DNA from: Trileptium ribeirensis
Taxonomy: Eukaryota > Nematoda > Enoplea > Enoplida > Thoracostomopsidae
Length of the DNA: 64,000 bases
Direction: 5' to 3'
Assembly (NCBI GenBank): GCA_030248225.1
Contig: JASANE010000108.1
Coordinates: forward strand, 1-64,000
A program made the translations under genes and the position numbers. The notes beneath the pieces are model-generated. The model saw nothing but the letters and a program-made list of their open reading frames with translations, did no database searches and was not told the DNA's origin. Below, piece after piece: positions 23,827 to 35,787 of this stretch (position 1 is its first letter; each line of letters begins with the position of its first letter).

Positions 23827-26519
23827 TTGAGCTGAGATAATTTAGTCGTATGTATAGATATGTCTTCATTATATAATTAAATACTAATGCAAACGTCATA
23901 ATGTATCATTTTATAGCCATATAAAAAATATAAAATGTTGGTTTGGCATTCCGGAAACCTGAACTGATAGCCGTTATCTTTTACAGACTCGCAATATATG
24001 CCTTTTTCATCACAAGGACAAACCCCATCTTTTCATTAGAAGGTTTGGTTAATATAAATCTGGAGAGCAGCTTTTATGCTAGCGCCAAGCTCGTGCATTC
24101 ACATGTCAACGTAGCGAATGTGATAACACAACACGATTCATCACATTATCGGCTGGCACTTGATGTGTGTGTGATGATAAACTGATAAGAATATCAAATC
24201 ACGCTTTATAAACCGCCAAACCTTTTTAGCATCTAATAGTTCTGCTGCTATCAGTGTTTAGCACTTGGCTCTTTTTACTATGTTTCCTGTTGGCATAAAA
24301 TGAAATATAAACGGGCAACGACTTTAGGAAGCCTTTTCAGTCTTATTTGTTTCGGCTCTTATTAGTTGCTCATCTTAGTACTTCAGTTTGCCTGTAACCT
24401 TACAGCAGTTTTGGTTTGCGGTTTCTCTTGGTGTCTGTGGAGCAAAGCTTGATGCCTTTAAATGTTTCTTATACGAACAGTGGTTTAGTAGAATCTCAAA
24501 TCCACACTCTTCGCGCAAAATAGTCTATCTTAATGTTATAAAACTGAGTTGTTTTTCAATACCGCTGCACCTTACTGTATTATATAAAACCAAATAATTT
24601 CTAATGAGACTGGGTTGATACTCTGGGTGAATGCTGGGTGAAGCAAAAAAAACTGAACTTTCCTAGTAACGAAAGCTATGTTCACTGATTGCACAAATTT
24701 TATCCTCTGTTGAAGAAGTATATCTAATGGACTATTCACAGCAATTTAAACAGAAGAATTTCCAAAATTTTATTCGGAACACTCTTAGTCCTGTTTTTGG
24801 AACCATGAAAAGAAATGTCGGTGAAATAAACTAGTTAAATTTCAAATGGCATCGGCGCTGAAACTATTAGAATTTGTTTAACGCTTAATCACCACAATTC
24901 GTATCAGTGGCCCCAATTCGTTTTTTTTTGTACTGAGTCCATAATCTACGAAAATTATTCATGAAAATGTAGGTGGGTAGACAATGTATTAATTGCATAA
25001 AAATAAGTCAGACTTGTGAACACTTAGCTGCAGCTGAAATTTAAGTCAGACTGTGTATTCTGATCCGAGTTACGGGCTATTACGTATTGTTCAAAATCTA
25101 TCCTCTGTCGTTCTGCGAATAGCAAAGCCCTTTTACTTTGGACATCAAACTCAGAATCATTGGCGGTTGCGATTTCCCGGTTGCAACTGAAAGTCAAGAA
25201 TACATAATCGTTAGTAGTCTTGGTTTCCATTTTAAAATTAAAACACAAAATCATGATTAACCGTTAAATGTCGCAGATGCACGCGTTAGTCCCTTTTATA
25301 GTGTTTGCCTTTCATGATTATCCATTTAATATAATTTCCATCTGATATTGGTAATGTCGTAAGGAAGCAGTTGTTTGCAGTAGCAGTAGGTACATATTAT
25401 GAAAACCGGTATGGTTTATAAACAATCTAAGATGCTAGCTATAGCACGCAACGCGTAGTTTGACCATTTTATTATTCTGTCTTGTAGTTCCATCCCATTT
25501 TTGCATAAAAACCGACATTTCTATAAAACGGAAATAACGATGAATTCCATGCCCGATCATTAACGAATGTATATGTTGTTTTATATTTCGCGCAAGTTGG
25601 TAGTTTACGGTTATTCGCATAACAAATATAACAGAAATATATACAAATACATTGCTTCTCTATCGTGGTCTAGCCACGTGGGGAGATTTGCTTGGATAGT
25701 ACCAACGTTGTAAGAAGTGCTCCCTGGTATTTGTTCCTAGATCAGTCAAATGTTTGGTGTTTGGGTCATATCAAAGTACGTTATATATTTCATAGCTCTA
25801 GTAAAAGGAGTTTGCCAAATTACTCGGTTTTCGGTGTGAAGTGGCAGCCTAAAATATGATACGTGCTTAAATATCAAGGTCTCGATGGTTTGTGGCATAC
25901 CTTCTGTCCCTCAATAATTACATAAATAACATATGTATGAATAGTTCCAAACTTGGTGTAGCGCATATTTGCCTAATCAAACACAGACTATATCATTGCC
26001 CAGTTTAAATTCTTATAGTTATTATTCTTATGATTTTGATAGCGCTACGATGTTTAACTCACTTTGATCTATATGTCCGTTGGTTCGAGAAATTTACAAC
26101 ACTTCGCTTTATATTAAAACTATTTTCTCAGTTTAAACCAGTTGTAGTTGATTTTGTGACAACTAGTTTTTCCTCATTTTTGCTCACCAAGTTTAGGACA
26201 TCTTCCAACTCTATAATTATACTGTAGTTTCATATAAGTTAATAAAAAAAGTTATAACTGGCTGCGATGAATCAAAGAATATATTGCAGGCCAAGCTGCG
26301 AAATTGTGTTATGCAAACCTGAAAACAATTATTTTCACATGAGTTAGGTAGGCATGATAGTCTTTCTATAGACACTTTGCACGCGACAACTTTTATTACA
26401 ACTGTTTATTCGTTTGGCGCTGTGGGCATAAACACAAAAGTAGTTACTTACTGTATTTTTTCTCAATTTTGACGTGCCGTACGGCCTGAAATACAGAGCT
26501 TTCATCACAGCAGATACCA
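23827..26519. other. No confident gene; weak exon-like ORFs
   Basis: Plus-strand ORFs at 23943-24185 (contains SSFYASAKLVHSHVNV) and around 24404-24597 (after an acceptor-like CTGTAACCTTACAG) could be small exons. A minus-strand 76-codon ORF at 25254-25024 has charged, protein-like composition. None has a recognised domain and all could be chance. Confidence 0.3.
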
Positions 26520-26524
26520 CGCAG

Positions 26525-26720
26525 GGGCGTAGCCAGAAACCTCCGCACGATGGGTACAGGATTGCTAAGTAGGGCACAGCTTAACTTCGCTTGGCGCGCT
26601 TATACATGTGGTTCCTTTTTCTGGCATCTTCCACGAAGGAAATGGGGAAGCATGGTGGGGGACGGTCCCATCATGCTCCCCACGCACCTGATATCATTGC
26701 GGCGGGTCCCAGACTCAAGC
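26525..26720. repeat. Transposon remnant with hAT-like terminus and a strong hairpin
   Basis: CAGGGGCGTAGCCAG at about 26522-26536 resembles termini of dispersed hAT-type animal elements. Downstream, 26644-26681 forms a long hairpin: GGGGAAGCATGGTGGG pairs with CCCATCATGCTCCCC. The opposite terminus was not found, so element limits are unknown. Confidence 0.35.
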
Positions 26721-28189
26721 ATAAGGAAGCTTTATTATATGCTCAAACACCTAATGTCTAACTTCTTGCTTATTTCTAACTTATGTGGCGACCCTGCATC
26801 GATGTTTTCCACGATGAATGCTATTATGACGTTGAATGGAAAATGTTTGTAGAAAATACGATCAGATGATGCAATCTTCTAGACACGTATACCATAAAAA
26901 TTTGCATTTGCAGAAGCTCATTGAACATTTTAGTCTACGTGTATTTATAATATTTTGTATAGAAAACATTTGATGATTCTAGTAAAGGGTTCTTCGATCA
27001 CATTGCCGGCAAGCATATTGTTGGTTGTTTCAAGCAATGTTTTGTGTGTGAACTTTCTAAATTTAACTGATTTCGAAAGTTCAGTAGTTTACCGCAAAAT
27101 GAAAAGATCTCATAATAATCTTACTGTGGATCATCAAGAATATGAACACAGGTTTCTATCTTGCAAGACTGGTGAGGTACCACAGCACCATAGGAACAAC
27201 CACTTTATTTATAGGTGCTCATATGTACATATAGTACAGCTTATAGCTAGATATGTCACTGAAAAACAAATATTAACTGGTGGGTTGGAAAGCCGATGTT
27301 ACGCCAAATATTAATTCATCCGTTACCTCAGCGGTTGGTTGAAACATGAAGGCGTTAAACTCAAAACTACGTGAAGTAATACACCTGCGACAGTGATTGG
27401 AAGCCCATGATACTCTAAACATAATCATTTCCCTGAGCTATTCAAACGCTAAAACGTTCTGCTCTTACAGGTTATTTTAGGAAATATAGATTGCATAATT
27501 AATACAGAAGCGCCTCTGTCGGTGCATTCCCATATACGTCGAATCTTTGGCTTATATTAATTCCTAACTACTGCTGTTTCTTTAATGCGCTAAATTCTCG
27601 AAAAATACACAATTTTTGTACCATATCCACAACCACAGCCTTATAAAAAAGAAGAATAACTCATTATGCTATTGTGCCGCAAAGATATGGTCACGTAGTT
27701 ATGTATTTTAATACTTTGGGCTATGTTCAAGCTGAAGGTTGCGTCGGTGATGGTTCATACTACTTTTTGTTTTATTTTCGGTGTTGTAATTTGTGGCGGT
27801 TAATACACGGGTAATAGTATTATAGCTACTTAGGTACTAACATCTTTTTGGTTTGCTTTTCGTTTTACATTTCAACTTCATTTGTCCAAGTGTAGATAAC
27901 GGTCAAATTTTATGGTACCTGAGAATTCTCCAACCGATGCGGTTAGAATGCCATATTTCACAAACAAACTAACAAACAGACGGAGCAAAATAAGAAAAGT
28001 CTTGCTAAATAAAAACGAACATAATACATGGTGTCCCATAAGTAACTGTTCAGCGTTAAAGCGACCCACCACGCCAAGTAATAAACATATCTAAAAGCGA
28101 TTTGGTAGGCATGTAATCTCATATATATCTTAGGCTTTTGATGAATAACACTTATCCGAAATGTGAACCTGTGCACCTCAAAGTTGATT
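26721..28189. other. No gene recognised
   Basis: A 119-codon plus ORF (26955-27314) has no recognised domain and no convincing splice signals. The remainder is AT-rich and featureless. Confidence 0.4.
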
Positions 28190-29020
28190 GCATTCTTATA
28201 TCCGAAAACGCACACTTCGTCAGACTTTTCGGGCCATGTCAGGGTCCTCCAGCAGGGAGAGCTGCTCCGATATAACATCTTTCAGGTAGAACATTGTTTG
28301 TGGTTTGCGTTTTTATACCTTCGGTTTCAATGCTCCCACGGAAAAAAATCGGGAGGGTTTAGATCAGGAAAATGAGCAGGCCATTCGATAGGGCTTCTGC
28401 GCCCCGGCCAACGCCCAGGGAAGGATTCGTCCAACCAAAGGCCCACAGCAATCGCAAAATGACGAGGCGCGCCATCCTTCATAAAGTGAATGAAGCCTGG
28501 AAACATTTGGTAACTGTTGAATACTAACATGAAATTCATTTCGCAGCAGCATTAGATAGTTGTCTGCATTCATAGTACTATTAAAAAGAACTGCCAAAAA
28601 TGCACCAGATGACAATGCCGACCCATACTGTGAGGTCAGGGAATTGATGACGTGTTTGATAGACTTATGCGGGTTTTCGCCATGCCGATAAACACAATTA
28701 TGCCGGTTAACTTGGTCATTCAGTTTAAAATTGCTGACCAAATAACTCCGTCAACTGAGTCCGAATCATCATCAAGACGCCGTAGCCATTTTTCACAAAA
28801 TTCAACCCTGCGGTCATAATCATCTTCATTCGCAGCATGAATTTACATCGGTCTAAAGGGTTTTGGATCTAGACTTTTAACAATTCGGAATTCAGTCGAT
28901 TTGCTGATGCCGGTTTCAACAGCACAACGGCGACTTGACTTTGTCAAACTATTGTCAAAATTATATGAAAGGTCAGCTATCTGATTATGACCACATGCTG
29001 TCGGAAGGTCTCAATGTTCG
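28190..29020 (-). pseudogene. Decayed mariner/IS630-type transposase (DD41D)
   Basis: Reading the minus strand from about 29020 to 28190 gives conserved pieces of a Tc1/mariner superfamily transposase in shifting frames. In order: RRCAVETGISKSTEFRIVKS and PKPFRPM; NEDDYDRRVEFCEKWLRR; NRHNCVYRHGENPHKSIKHV; FIHFMKDGAPRHFA; FPGRWPGRRSPIEWPAHFPD then LNPPDFFPWEH; and finally EDPDMARKV. The second aspartate (KDGAP) and the third (NPPDFF) are separated by 41 residues, the spacing of the DD41D group. The first catalytic position (WSDE in intact relatives) has degenerated to WSAI. At least two frameshifts and several stops make it non-functional. Neighbouring termini were not identified. Confidence 0.85.
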
Positions 29021-29428
29021 GGGCAAGTTAGCTGCGGAAACTGTTAGATCAAACCTTTTATTAATTGAAGCAATTATAGTTTTATGATATGGGTGCTGTG
29101 AAGAAGAATGCCGAGACCACTGTTACACACATCCACGGCTATTTTGATTAACTGAATACAGTGTTACGTCAGTTATCCGCTCAGCCAAATTTAGTCGAGT
29201 GTCAAAAATTTTGTTATAGGGAGATATTTATGATATCTTAGGTTATAATTCCTGAAAGTATGAGGGTTGTAAGTATATTATGTTAGTCTCAGCAACAGTT
29301 TCAAGTTAGGACGTTACTTATGGGAAACGCTATATATGAAATCACTATAATATGTGATTCAGAAACGTATGAATCACATATAATTGTTTTGTATATAGGA
29401 TATATTCGTCTGTATTGCCGGTCGCACC
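29021..29428. other. No gene; short hairpin
   Basis: TATGTGATTC...GAATCACATA at about 29352-29381 forms a hairpin. Otherwise no features. It ends in the 8-bp target duplication GTCGCACC (29421-29428) of the next element. Confidence 0.5.
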
Positions 29429-30220
29429 CAGGCGTGTGCAAGTGCAATCAGTTTTGATCCCGCGGATACACGCGAAAATTGCATACTTGTTGACCGCCAC
29501 TAGGCTCGTAACTGCGGGCTCAGAGAATTTTGTCAGTCCTGCGAAGTCCGCAATTTTGTAGACCTTATACCGGAGGCTTTAGAAGTTTAGAATTACAGAT
29601 TTTCATCCATTCTCCTGCATTTAACATCGTAATGGTTAATTTTTTGCCGCTGGTATTCGCCGCCCAGGTCACACGACTAAAAATTTACTGATTTTCGTCA
29701 TCTACCTCACTACCGCCAAACCAGCCAGTTTAAACAATAGGTTTATGGGTTAAGCTTAAGGATATTGTGAAATTGGTCAGATACTGGTCTGATACTTTGA
29801 TATAGTACCGTTTCCACAAATGGTATGTTTTTTCTGACGGATACTGACTAACATAGCTTTTTAAATAGTGCATACTAAAGAAAATTTACCATCTACTCTT
29901 TTAAACAAGTAAAGGAACAATTTAGCCTTTCGATGACATTATTCACTGGCCAATAAAGGCATCCACGAAATGGCCACTAAACAAGCCTGCCCAGTAGATT
30001 CCATAGCGGGTGCTAAAAAAACTTTCAAGTTACCTAGATATACTTTACTAAACGGGACTACTACGACTTTTTGATGACGCTAACAATACGGAGACATGTC
30101 ATTTCGACAATAGTGCTTAATGTTGAACACATAAGAATGTGACAAGCACCTACTATCCGCGAGCAAAAATGCCCGCCACTCGTGGGTAACCACGGGTACA
30201 AGTATCCGCGCACAGCTCTG
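29429..30220. mobile_element. hAT MITE, copy 1
   Basis: The termini are CAGGCGTGTGCAAG on the left and, as reverse complement, CAGAGCTGTGCGCG on the right, matching the CAGNGNTGTGC pattern of hAT elements. A perfect 8-bp target duplication GTCGCACC flanks it (29421-29428 and 30221-30228), diagnostic for hAT insertion. Near the ends are GCGGATAC/GTATCCGCG words common in this superfamily. The 792 bp interior has no transposase frame. It is homologous along its length to 37729-38513 (shared GGCTCAGAGAATTTT, CTGCATTTAAC, CAATAAAGGCATCCACGAA and TGTCATTTCGACAA). Confidence 0.9.
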
Positions 30221-30228
30221 GTCGCACC

Positions 30229-32060
30229 TGTAACTTGCACACAGCCATAAGTAGTAAAAGGCACAGCTAGAAGACTGTAATGGGTTATCCTTATTTTCTA
30301 TAAAGTTGTGCCTTTAATATTAAAATGGGCGTATTTTCTCAAATTTGGTGCGCTAAAGCACTAACGAAACGCAGCTCGGTATGGTGGGGTATTCTTTCTC
30401 ACAGTCTGCATGGAATGGCTGAAACACCGTTAAGTAGTTTGTTTCTTTCATGGTGCGACGATTCAAAAGATACGGCACATGTGCAGTATATACAATAAAG
30501 GAAATGATTAGAATCTGGTTTTATGCGGTATAGTTGTGCAACTTAATGTGATTTTGAGGTTTGATTTTCTCCTGGTGCCATAATTAACAAACTACTACGC
30601 CTGAACAGTATATAAACTAGGGACTTGTCGAGGGAACATTTTTTAATTCGGAGTGCATTCTACAACATAGTTAACACTTACGTATGCAGCTTCCCAGTCA
30701 CTGAAGAATGAGCGCGGGAAGACCCATATGCTTTTATTTGGTTATGAAGATATGGTCGTTTTGTGTATTTCGTGTCTCATGGGACCATATAAAAACTCTT
30801 TTTGACCTCATCCTATAACTTAGTAAAAGCTTCATATCCAGCTGCGTAGATCTTCTCCCGCTCTACAGAATGACCCTGAGATTATCCATATGATTTTATT
30901 TAATTATAAAGATATTGTCGTTTTCGTTCTTCCATGTCTCATGGGCCCATTTTAAATCCAAATTCTATATAATCCTGCAACATAGTTAACCATCACGATA
31001 ACAATACAGAGCTCCTCTCCCTACAAAGTGAGTCCAACAATACCCATGCATTTTATTTTATCGATTATGGAGATATGACCGTTTTCGTATAATTTCGGCC
31101 TCATGTGCCCTTCTGAAAACACCTTTGTCCCTAGTCTTGAATCCAGGCGTAAGCTTTTGCAAAAAATTTGTACAAGTTTTATAGAGCCTTGATTGCTCTG
31201 CAAAACTAACATGATCTTACTGAAATATCTCGCACGTTGTTGGGATGCAAACAAAAATTTGTTTTATCGGACCCCATTTTGACCCAAACCGACCGCTTTT
31301 AACGTACTTTTACGTGGGCATGAGTGGGAATCTTCTTTCGGCTCTAAATATATGGACAAATAGATATTTCAAGATTTTATTTGAGCTACAATGCTAGATG
31401 ATCAGATTTTCTATATTTGAGTTATATACACCACAAAAAATTCACGGGGAGTCAAAAATTTCACCACATGACATGCAAGAATACTAATCGCCTTGGTCGG
31501 CTAATTCCCAACTACCATTAAAAATAAGAATTCATTGAATTGTTTGAAAAACAAAAGAAAATACAAATTACGAAGACTGTATCAAGCACTAAGCGCCAAT
31601 AGATCCAATTCATAACGTAAATTCGTTTGGATCATTGGCTTCACACGTTTAGCTTGGATATAATCAAAAAAAGCAAAAGGAACAATTAGGACACTGTATC
31701 GTTGCTCGTAAATAGTATAATACATTATCCTTATTTTCAATAAAGCTGTGGATTTGGTATAGAAATTGCATGTCTTCTCGAATTGTAGTGCACTAAGAGC
31801 TCATTTGTTAACACGCAAAATTTAGCGATAACAACTGTTTGCGTTTTACGTTGTCCACTCCGGTTGGTAGGGTATGCTTTCTTCCGAAAATAACAATCGC
31901 CAATACATAACGCGTATGCAGTATACAGGATGAAAGAAACGGCTGGAATGTGGTTTAATATGTGATACACTTGTGCCGCTGAACGCGATTCTGCAAATTT
32001 ATACCTTTCCTGGAGCCATAATTACCAAAAATTACATATACAGTATATAAACGATGAAAA
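30229..32060. repeat. ~160 bp tandem repeats flanked by diverged direct repeats
   Basis: Three units of about 160 bp span about 30655-31135, aligned on TTTATTT...GAT/GATATGGTCGTTTT (30733, 30895 and 31052) and on ACATAGTTAAC. The array is bracketed by two direct repeats of about 370 bp, at about 30256-30625 and 31677-32055. These share TTATCCTTATTTT, a CACTAA block, TTCTTTC, CTGG(T/A)GCCATAATTA and CAGTATATAAAC. The layout resembles a decayed mobile element, but no coding region or family could be assigned. Confidence 0.7.
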
Positions 32061-33400
32061 CGGTTTAAGTTTACGTTTTACATACTGGCAAATCGGGTTC
32101 AAAATTCGAGATGAAAGCATATCTTTCCATGGTTGCTTTATCATAAAAATCAAATTTGCTACTAATCACCCTAATAACACCTTTTGCATTTCGTTAAACT
32201 CTAACATGTGCAACGGCACAAATTTTAGTAGTCAGCATCGCAACAATACAAAGTTTCATATGTTCAAATGTTCAAAGATTGTTCGCTAGACTTTTGTACT
32301 ATATATTAGAAACTCTGCGTTTAATATGGTACCAAAAGCAATTCCGTGTCTTCAAAACTGGCGATCTTCGGCCTGGAACACTTACTCAACCAATAAGATC
32401 ATACATCCTTATAGAGAATTGATAGGGGACACCCACCATATACAAGAAGCGCCGATTCTTCCTTATCCATCCCCTATCGACCGGCTGATACTCCATCTGG
32501 GGCCTCTGTCTTCGAGCGTGTATGACTAAAGTAGTGGAAAAGTGAGAAAACCGCGGCTTTCACAGGTATTTTCTTAACGACGTTCAGGATTTGTTTTCAG
32601 CGCACCCGCCAAATTAGCGATCACAACGCAACATCTACTATTTTCTGTACAACGCTTTACAATACAAATAGTGTATCATCATGTCATACATGCCGAAGGT
32701 ACCCCCTCAGCTCTCGGACCCCCCACCCCCACTCCACCGAGGTCGTGGTCAGACTTTGGCAAAATTGGGTGAAAATTAGCAAACAAGCGGTGAAATCCGC
32801 ACAAATAGGTCGTTGACGAGAGGAGTCGTCAACATCAGTATCCACCATGAGACAAGATCTACCGTCCTCCCCCGCCGACCCAAATACGCCGTGAGACCTC
32901 GGAGCGCAGCGCCAGCATTCATGCATTATATGTTCGGTATAACGTATCTTAGCTTGAAGGCCCAAACGTTTAGATAGGAAAATACTGCATCATACATACA
33001 GCAATGTCAATAAAATATATTGAATGAGTAAAAAATTCCTAGCAGATATTGACATTTTCTTTATATCCAGGAAGACTATTCATTTAAATTTATACTTTAA
33101 TGCTGAAACCTATAACGTGCACCTACCTTAAAAGGTTATTACTAGAATATTTTCGGGCAATTTCACCACAAACTTAGAACCTTACACGCAGACTAGTTTT
33201 TCTTTACGCTGGACGACATTTACCCATAATACGTTGGACGACATTAAAACACCAAAGTTCAATTTCTCGACCAAAGTACCAAAGCCAGCGGCGCAGCACG
33301 CTGTTCGAAAGTGGTGGGACTCAAAATGGGGTGTAAGAGAAAATTGCGGACACCATAAAGAATAAATCCTACATAGTTTTATCGATTTTTACCGGAAAGT
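32061..33400. other. No gene; dispersed repeat member near 32690-32900
   Basis: A C-rich patch (32700-32745) is followed by TTTGGCAAAATTGGGTG and AAAATTAGCAAAC, like the AT-rich cores near 7600, 21215 and 44540. A hairpin GTTGACGAGAGGAGTCGTCAAC lies at 32813-32834. The direct repeat TGGACGACATT occurs twice at about 33212 and 33236. Confidence 0.4.
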
Positions 33401-33454
33401 GTAAGGGGGCGCCCCGAAGCCCTTCCCACTCCGTATTGGTGCGCCCCCTGTTAC
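33401..33454. repeat. 54 bp inverted-repeat element
   Basis: GTAAGGGGGCGCCCC on the left and GTGCGCCCCCTGTTAC on the right form a near-perfect inverted repeat around a short C-rich loop. It could be the tip of a MITE or a free-standing hairpin. Confidence 0.5.
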
Positions 33455-33653
33455 TTATTAATTTTTTCTGTAATAAAGATATATATATTATATGATATTT
33501 ATAATATTCTGTGATTTTGACCCTAGGATATCTATACCGAGGGACCTTGATCATTTATTTGCATATACCTAATTTTTTAGTGTTGCGCTTGGGGCATCAA
33601 CTACTAAAACATGAGAATTTTACAAAAAATAAACGTGAGAAACAAGACTGTAA

Positions 33654-33925
33654 TGCAAGGGTAAACTTATGATGCGCTACCAACCAGCCTCTTTTGACAC
33701 CATGTAGAAAACTGAGAGAACAAAAACTCGGATTTCAATAACCGTATCCGATTTCGACATTTTTCTGTTCCATAACGCCATTAGAGAATGCAATTTGGCA
33801 CGTGTACTTTAACACCAATGTGTGCAAGAACATTATCACATTATAATGTATGAAATATGAAACGGACTATTTTCTGTTCTTTAGTGCAAAAATGAAATTT
33901 GTGTTCAGTGAACAACAGTGAATAG
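33654..33925. mobile_element. Harbinger-like MITE C family, truncated copy
   Basis: It starts TGCAAGGGTAAACTTATGATGC after TAA (33651-33653) and is collinear with the reverse complement of 37254-37582, including CTCTTTTGACACCAT, ATTTCGACATTTTCTGTTCC, CCATTA and GAAATTTGTGTTCAGTG. The far TIR is missing, so the copy is 3'-truncated. Confidence 0.75.
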
Positions 33926-33950
33926 AAATACAAAAACTTCACAATAAATG

Positions 33951-34018
33951 GGGGACCTCACTGAAGAGGTCCCCGCCACTGCGATAACCGGGGAAGACCG
34001 GTCCTCCCGTCTCCCCGG
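33951..34018. repeat. Two adjacent GC-rich hairpins
   Basis: GGGGACCTC (33951-33959) pairs perfectly with GAGGTCCCC (33966-33974). Then CCGGGGAAGAC (33988-33998) pairs with GTCTCCCCGG (34009-34018) with one bulged A. They stand out in AT-rich surroundings. They may be transposon ends or structured RNA. Confidence 0.6.
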
Positions 34019-34473
34019 CGTGCTGCGCCGGTGACCAAAGCTATGCTAAATGCTATTCTTGACAGGTTCGGCTCACAGACATGGTATCACTGAAAAAATG
34101 ATCCATACATTAACAAAAAACTTGGGCTATTCTACAGTTAAAAATTGTAAAGTGGCTCTTAAGTCTTAACTATGAAATTTCATGGCAAAGCAAATAAGTT
34201 TGGACAATTTAAATAGCTGTTGTATACAATGTATTTTGAAACTGCTCTCGTAATCCCATGGTCCCACTAGGATTAGTCTGTCTTGAACGTGTAACCACAA
34301 TGTTTCGGTTTCGCCGAGCAATCGTTTTATAATTATGTGTAGCAATTTTTTACAAACACTTCAAGTAAATAGCAGCAGTAGACGAAATGGCTTCCAACAC
34401 GGATGGTTATAAATCACTTTATTTTATTTACAAATTATAATTTGCATTTAGGCCATAACATCATTTTTGGCAG
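34019..34473. other. No gene recognised
   Basis: AT-rich. It ends in the acceptor-like sequence CATCATTTTTGGCAG before the candidate exon at 34474. Confidence 0.4.
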
Positions 34474-34909
34474 ACGGACAAACCCTACTCAAAGCTACAA
34501 CTACATCGAGTGAAAAAGTCGTAGATAATTACGCGTCGAATCTAACTTCACTAACGCTCAACGCCAGCGTGCTTGAATTTATTCTTCGTCCAAAATTTGA
34601 TGCTCAAAATTTAATAATTATCGAAAGTCAAACAGGAAATAATCAACAACAAAGTCTACCGTTGATCGTTGAAGTACCGTCATCGTCATTATCATCAACG
34701 GACGCCGATAGTTCACGCGACATTGAACATATCGCTCAAATCCTTGTTGAAAATGTTCTATCATCGGTGATCACTTCACTGTCTACTACAAATTGTATTA
34801 ATACTGCGACTGATTGGTCTGACGTAAATAATTGCTGTATTACAACCACCTGTAGCTATCATTGTCCGACTACCCACCACACCAACAACAACAAAAACCG
34901 ATATTCAAG
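34474..34909 (+). CDS. Candidate internal exon, Ser/Thr/Asn-rich
   Basis: The frame is open from a TAG at 34449 to a TAG at 34917. It is bounded by a 3' splice-like ATTTTTGGCAG and a 5' splice-like ATTCAAG|GTTAGA, giving a 436 bp exon. No ATG opens it. The peptide contains VVDNYASNLTSLTLNASVLE and DIEHIAQILVENVLSSVITS, two amphipathic helices with the same Y-A-x-x-L flavour as the 14605 exon; the rest is Q/S/T/N-rich with a Cys/His-containing tail. It begins in phase with the donor at 21923. The coding reading is supported by composition and both splice signals. The AKAP-like idea is inference from short motifs. Confidence 0.45.
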
Positions 34910-35652
34910 GTTAGACTAGTTGTAAATACACTGAACGTGAATGTACTTATACCTAGTGTATAAGCAAGCGTTCACGATATTTTACTAAAGAATATGTCAC
35001 TCTTGATATGAAGGGAATGACAAGAAGGCTGTGCCTTGAAGCCTTCATAAAAGGAAGTCGCCATGAACTTCAAGACGACAATACCTATATTTTTTGGAGA
35101 GAGTCCATCTGCATCCTGGCGTTTGGTGGGGAAAGGAGGGACATCTGAAATCAATGTAGGTAAAGCCAATGCATTTTTAAATTCAATACTTTCTCTTTTT
35201 AACACTCCCGCAAGCATAATGATTCCAGTTGACAGCTCGTAAGAAATGTATAATTAATACACTCAATTCGCCAAACGCATCTAGTACCAACAAGAAAATT
35301 TTGTAGTGTATCCTAAAATGGCTTTAGATACAGGTTACCAATTGGCGCCTGATAATGTAATATAGTACAGCTCCGAGCTTCCGAAATAGGCGGAAGGCGG
35401 TCGATAACTATTTGGCTATTGAATGCGACCTCTACCCTCATAAAAAACAACCCTTAATTGCTTCATTTGCGTCCCAGAAATTTTTTGGTCGACAACGAAA
35501 AAACGTGGTGACAACGGAATTTGATAAGAAATTTTGACACTAAATTACCAAAAACGCAGCAGTCCTGGCGTAGTGACTGCTTAAAACTTTATTAAACTGT
35601 TTTACCCGGTATACAGGGCAGTTTTTGAATGAGCTGAACAATTGCAAAAAAA
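34910..35652. other. No confident gene
   Basis: A minus-strand 81-codon ORF (35217-34972, containing SPKNIGIVVLKFMATSFYEG) has protein-like composition but I do not recognise it. A hairpin AGCAGTCCTGGCGTAGTGACTGCT lies at about 35559-35582. Confidence 0.35.
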
Positions 35653-35787
35653 TTACCTACGATCACTATTTCTACGATAACTATTTCTGTCCTCCCTTTC
35701 ACGGTCGCAATTAAAGCAAAATATTGACCTCTATTTGCGAGTTTTCGCGGGAATCGCGCAGCTATAACATTTTGGCGGGCTAGGTTG
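35653..35787 (-). pseudogene. Remnant of a CCHC zinc-knuckle (gag-like)
   Basis: On the minus strand one frame reads PPKCYSCAIPAKTRK, stop, RSIFCFNCDREREDRNSYRR. Two CX2C pairs 20 residues apart, set in arginine-rich sequence, resemble two tandem CCHC zinc knuckles of a retroelement nucleocapsid or a host CNBP-like protein. The histidine and last cysteine of each are lost, and there is an internal stop. No flanking gag or pol sequence was recognised, so the family is uncertain. Confidence 0.35.
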
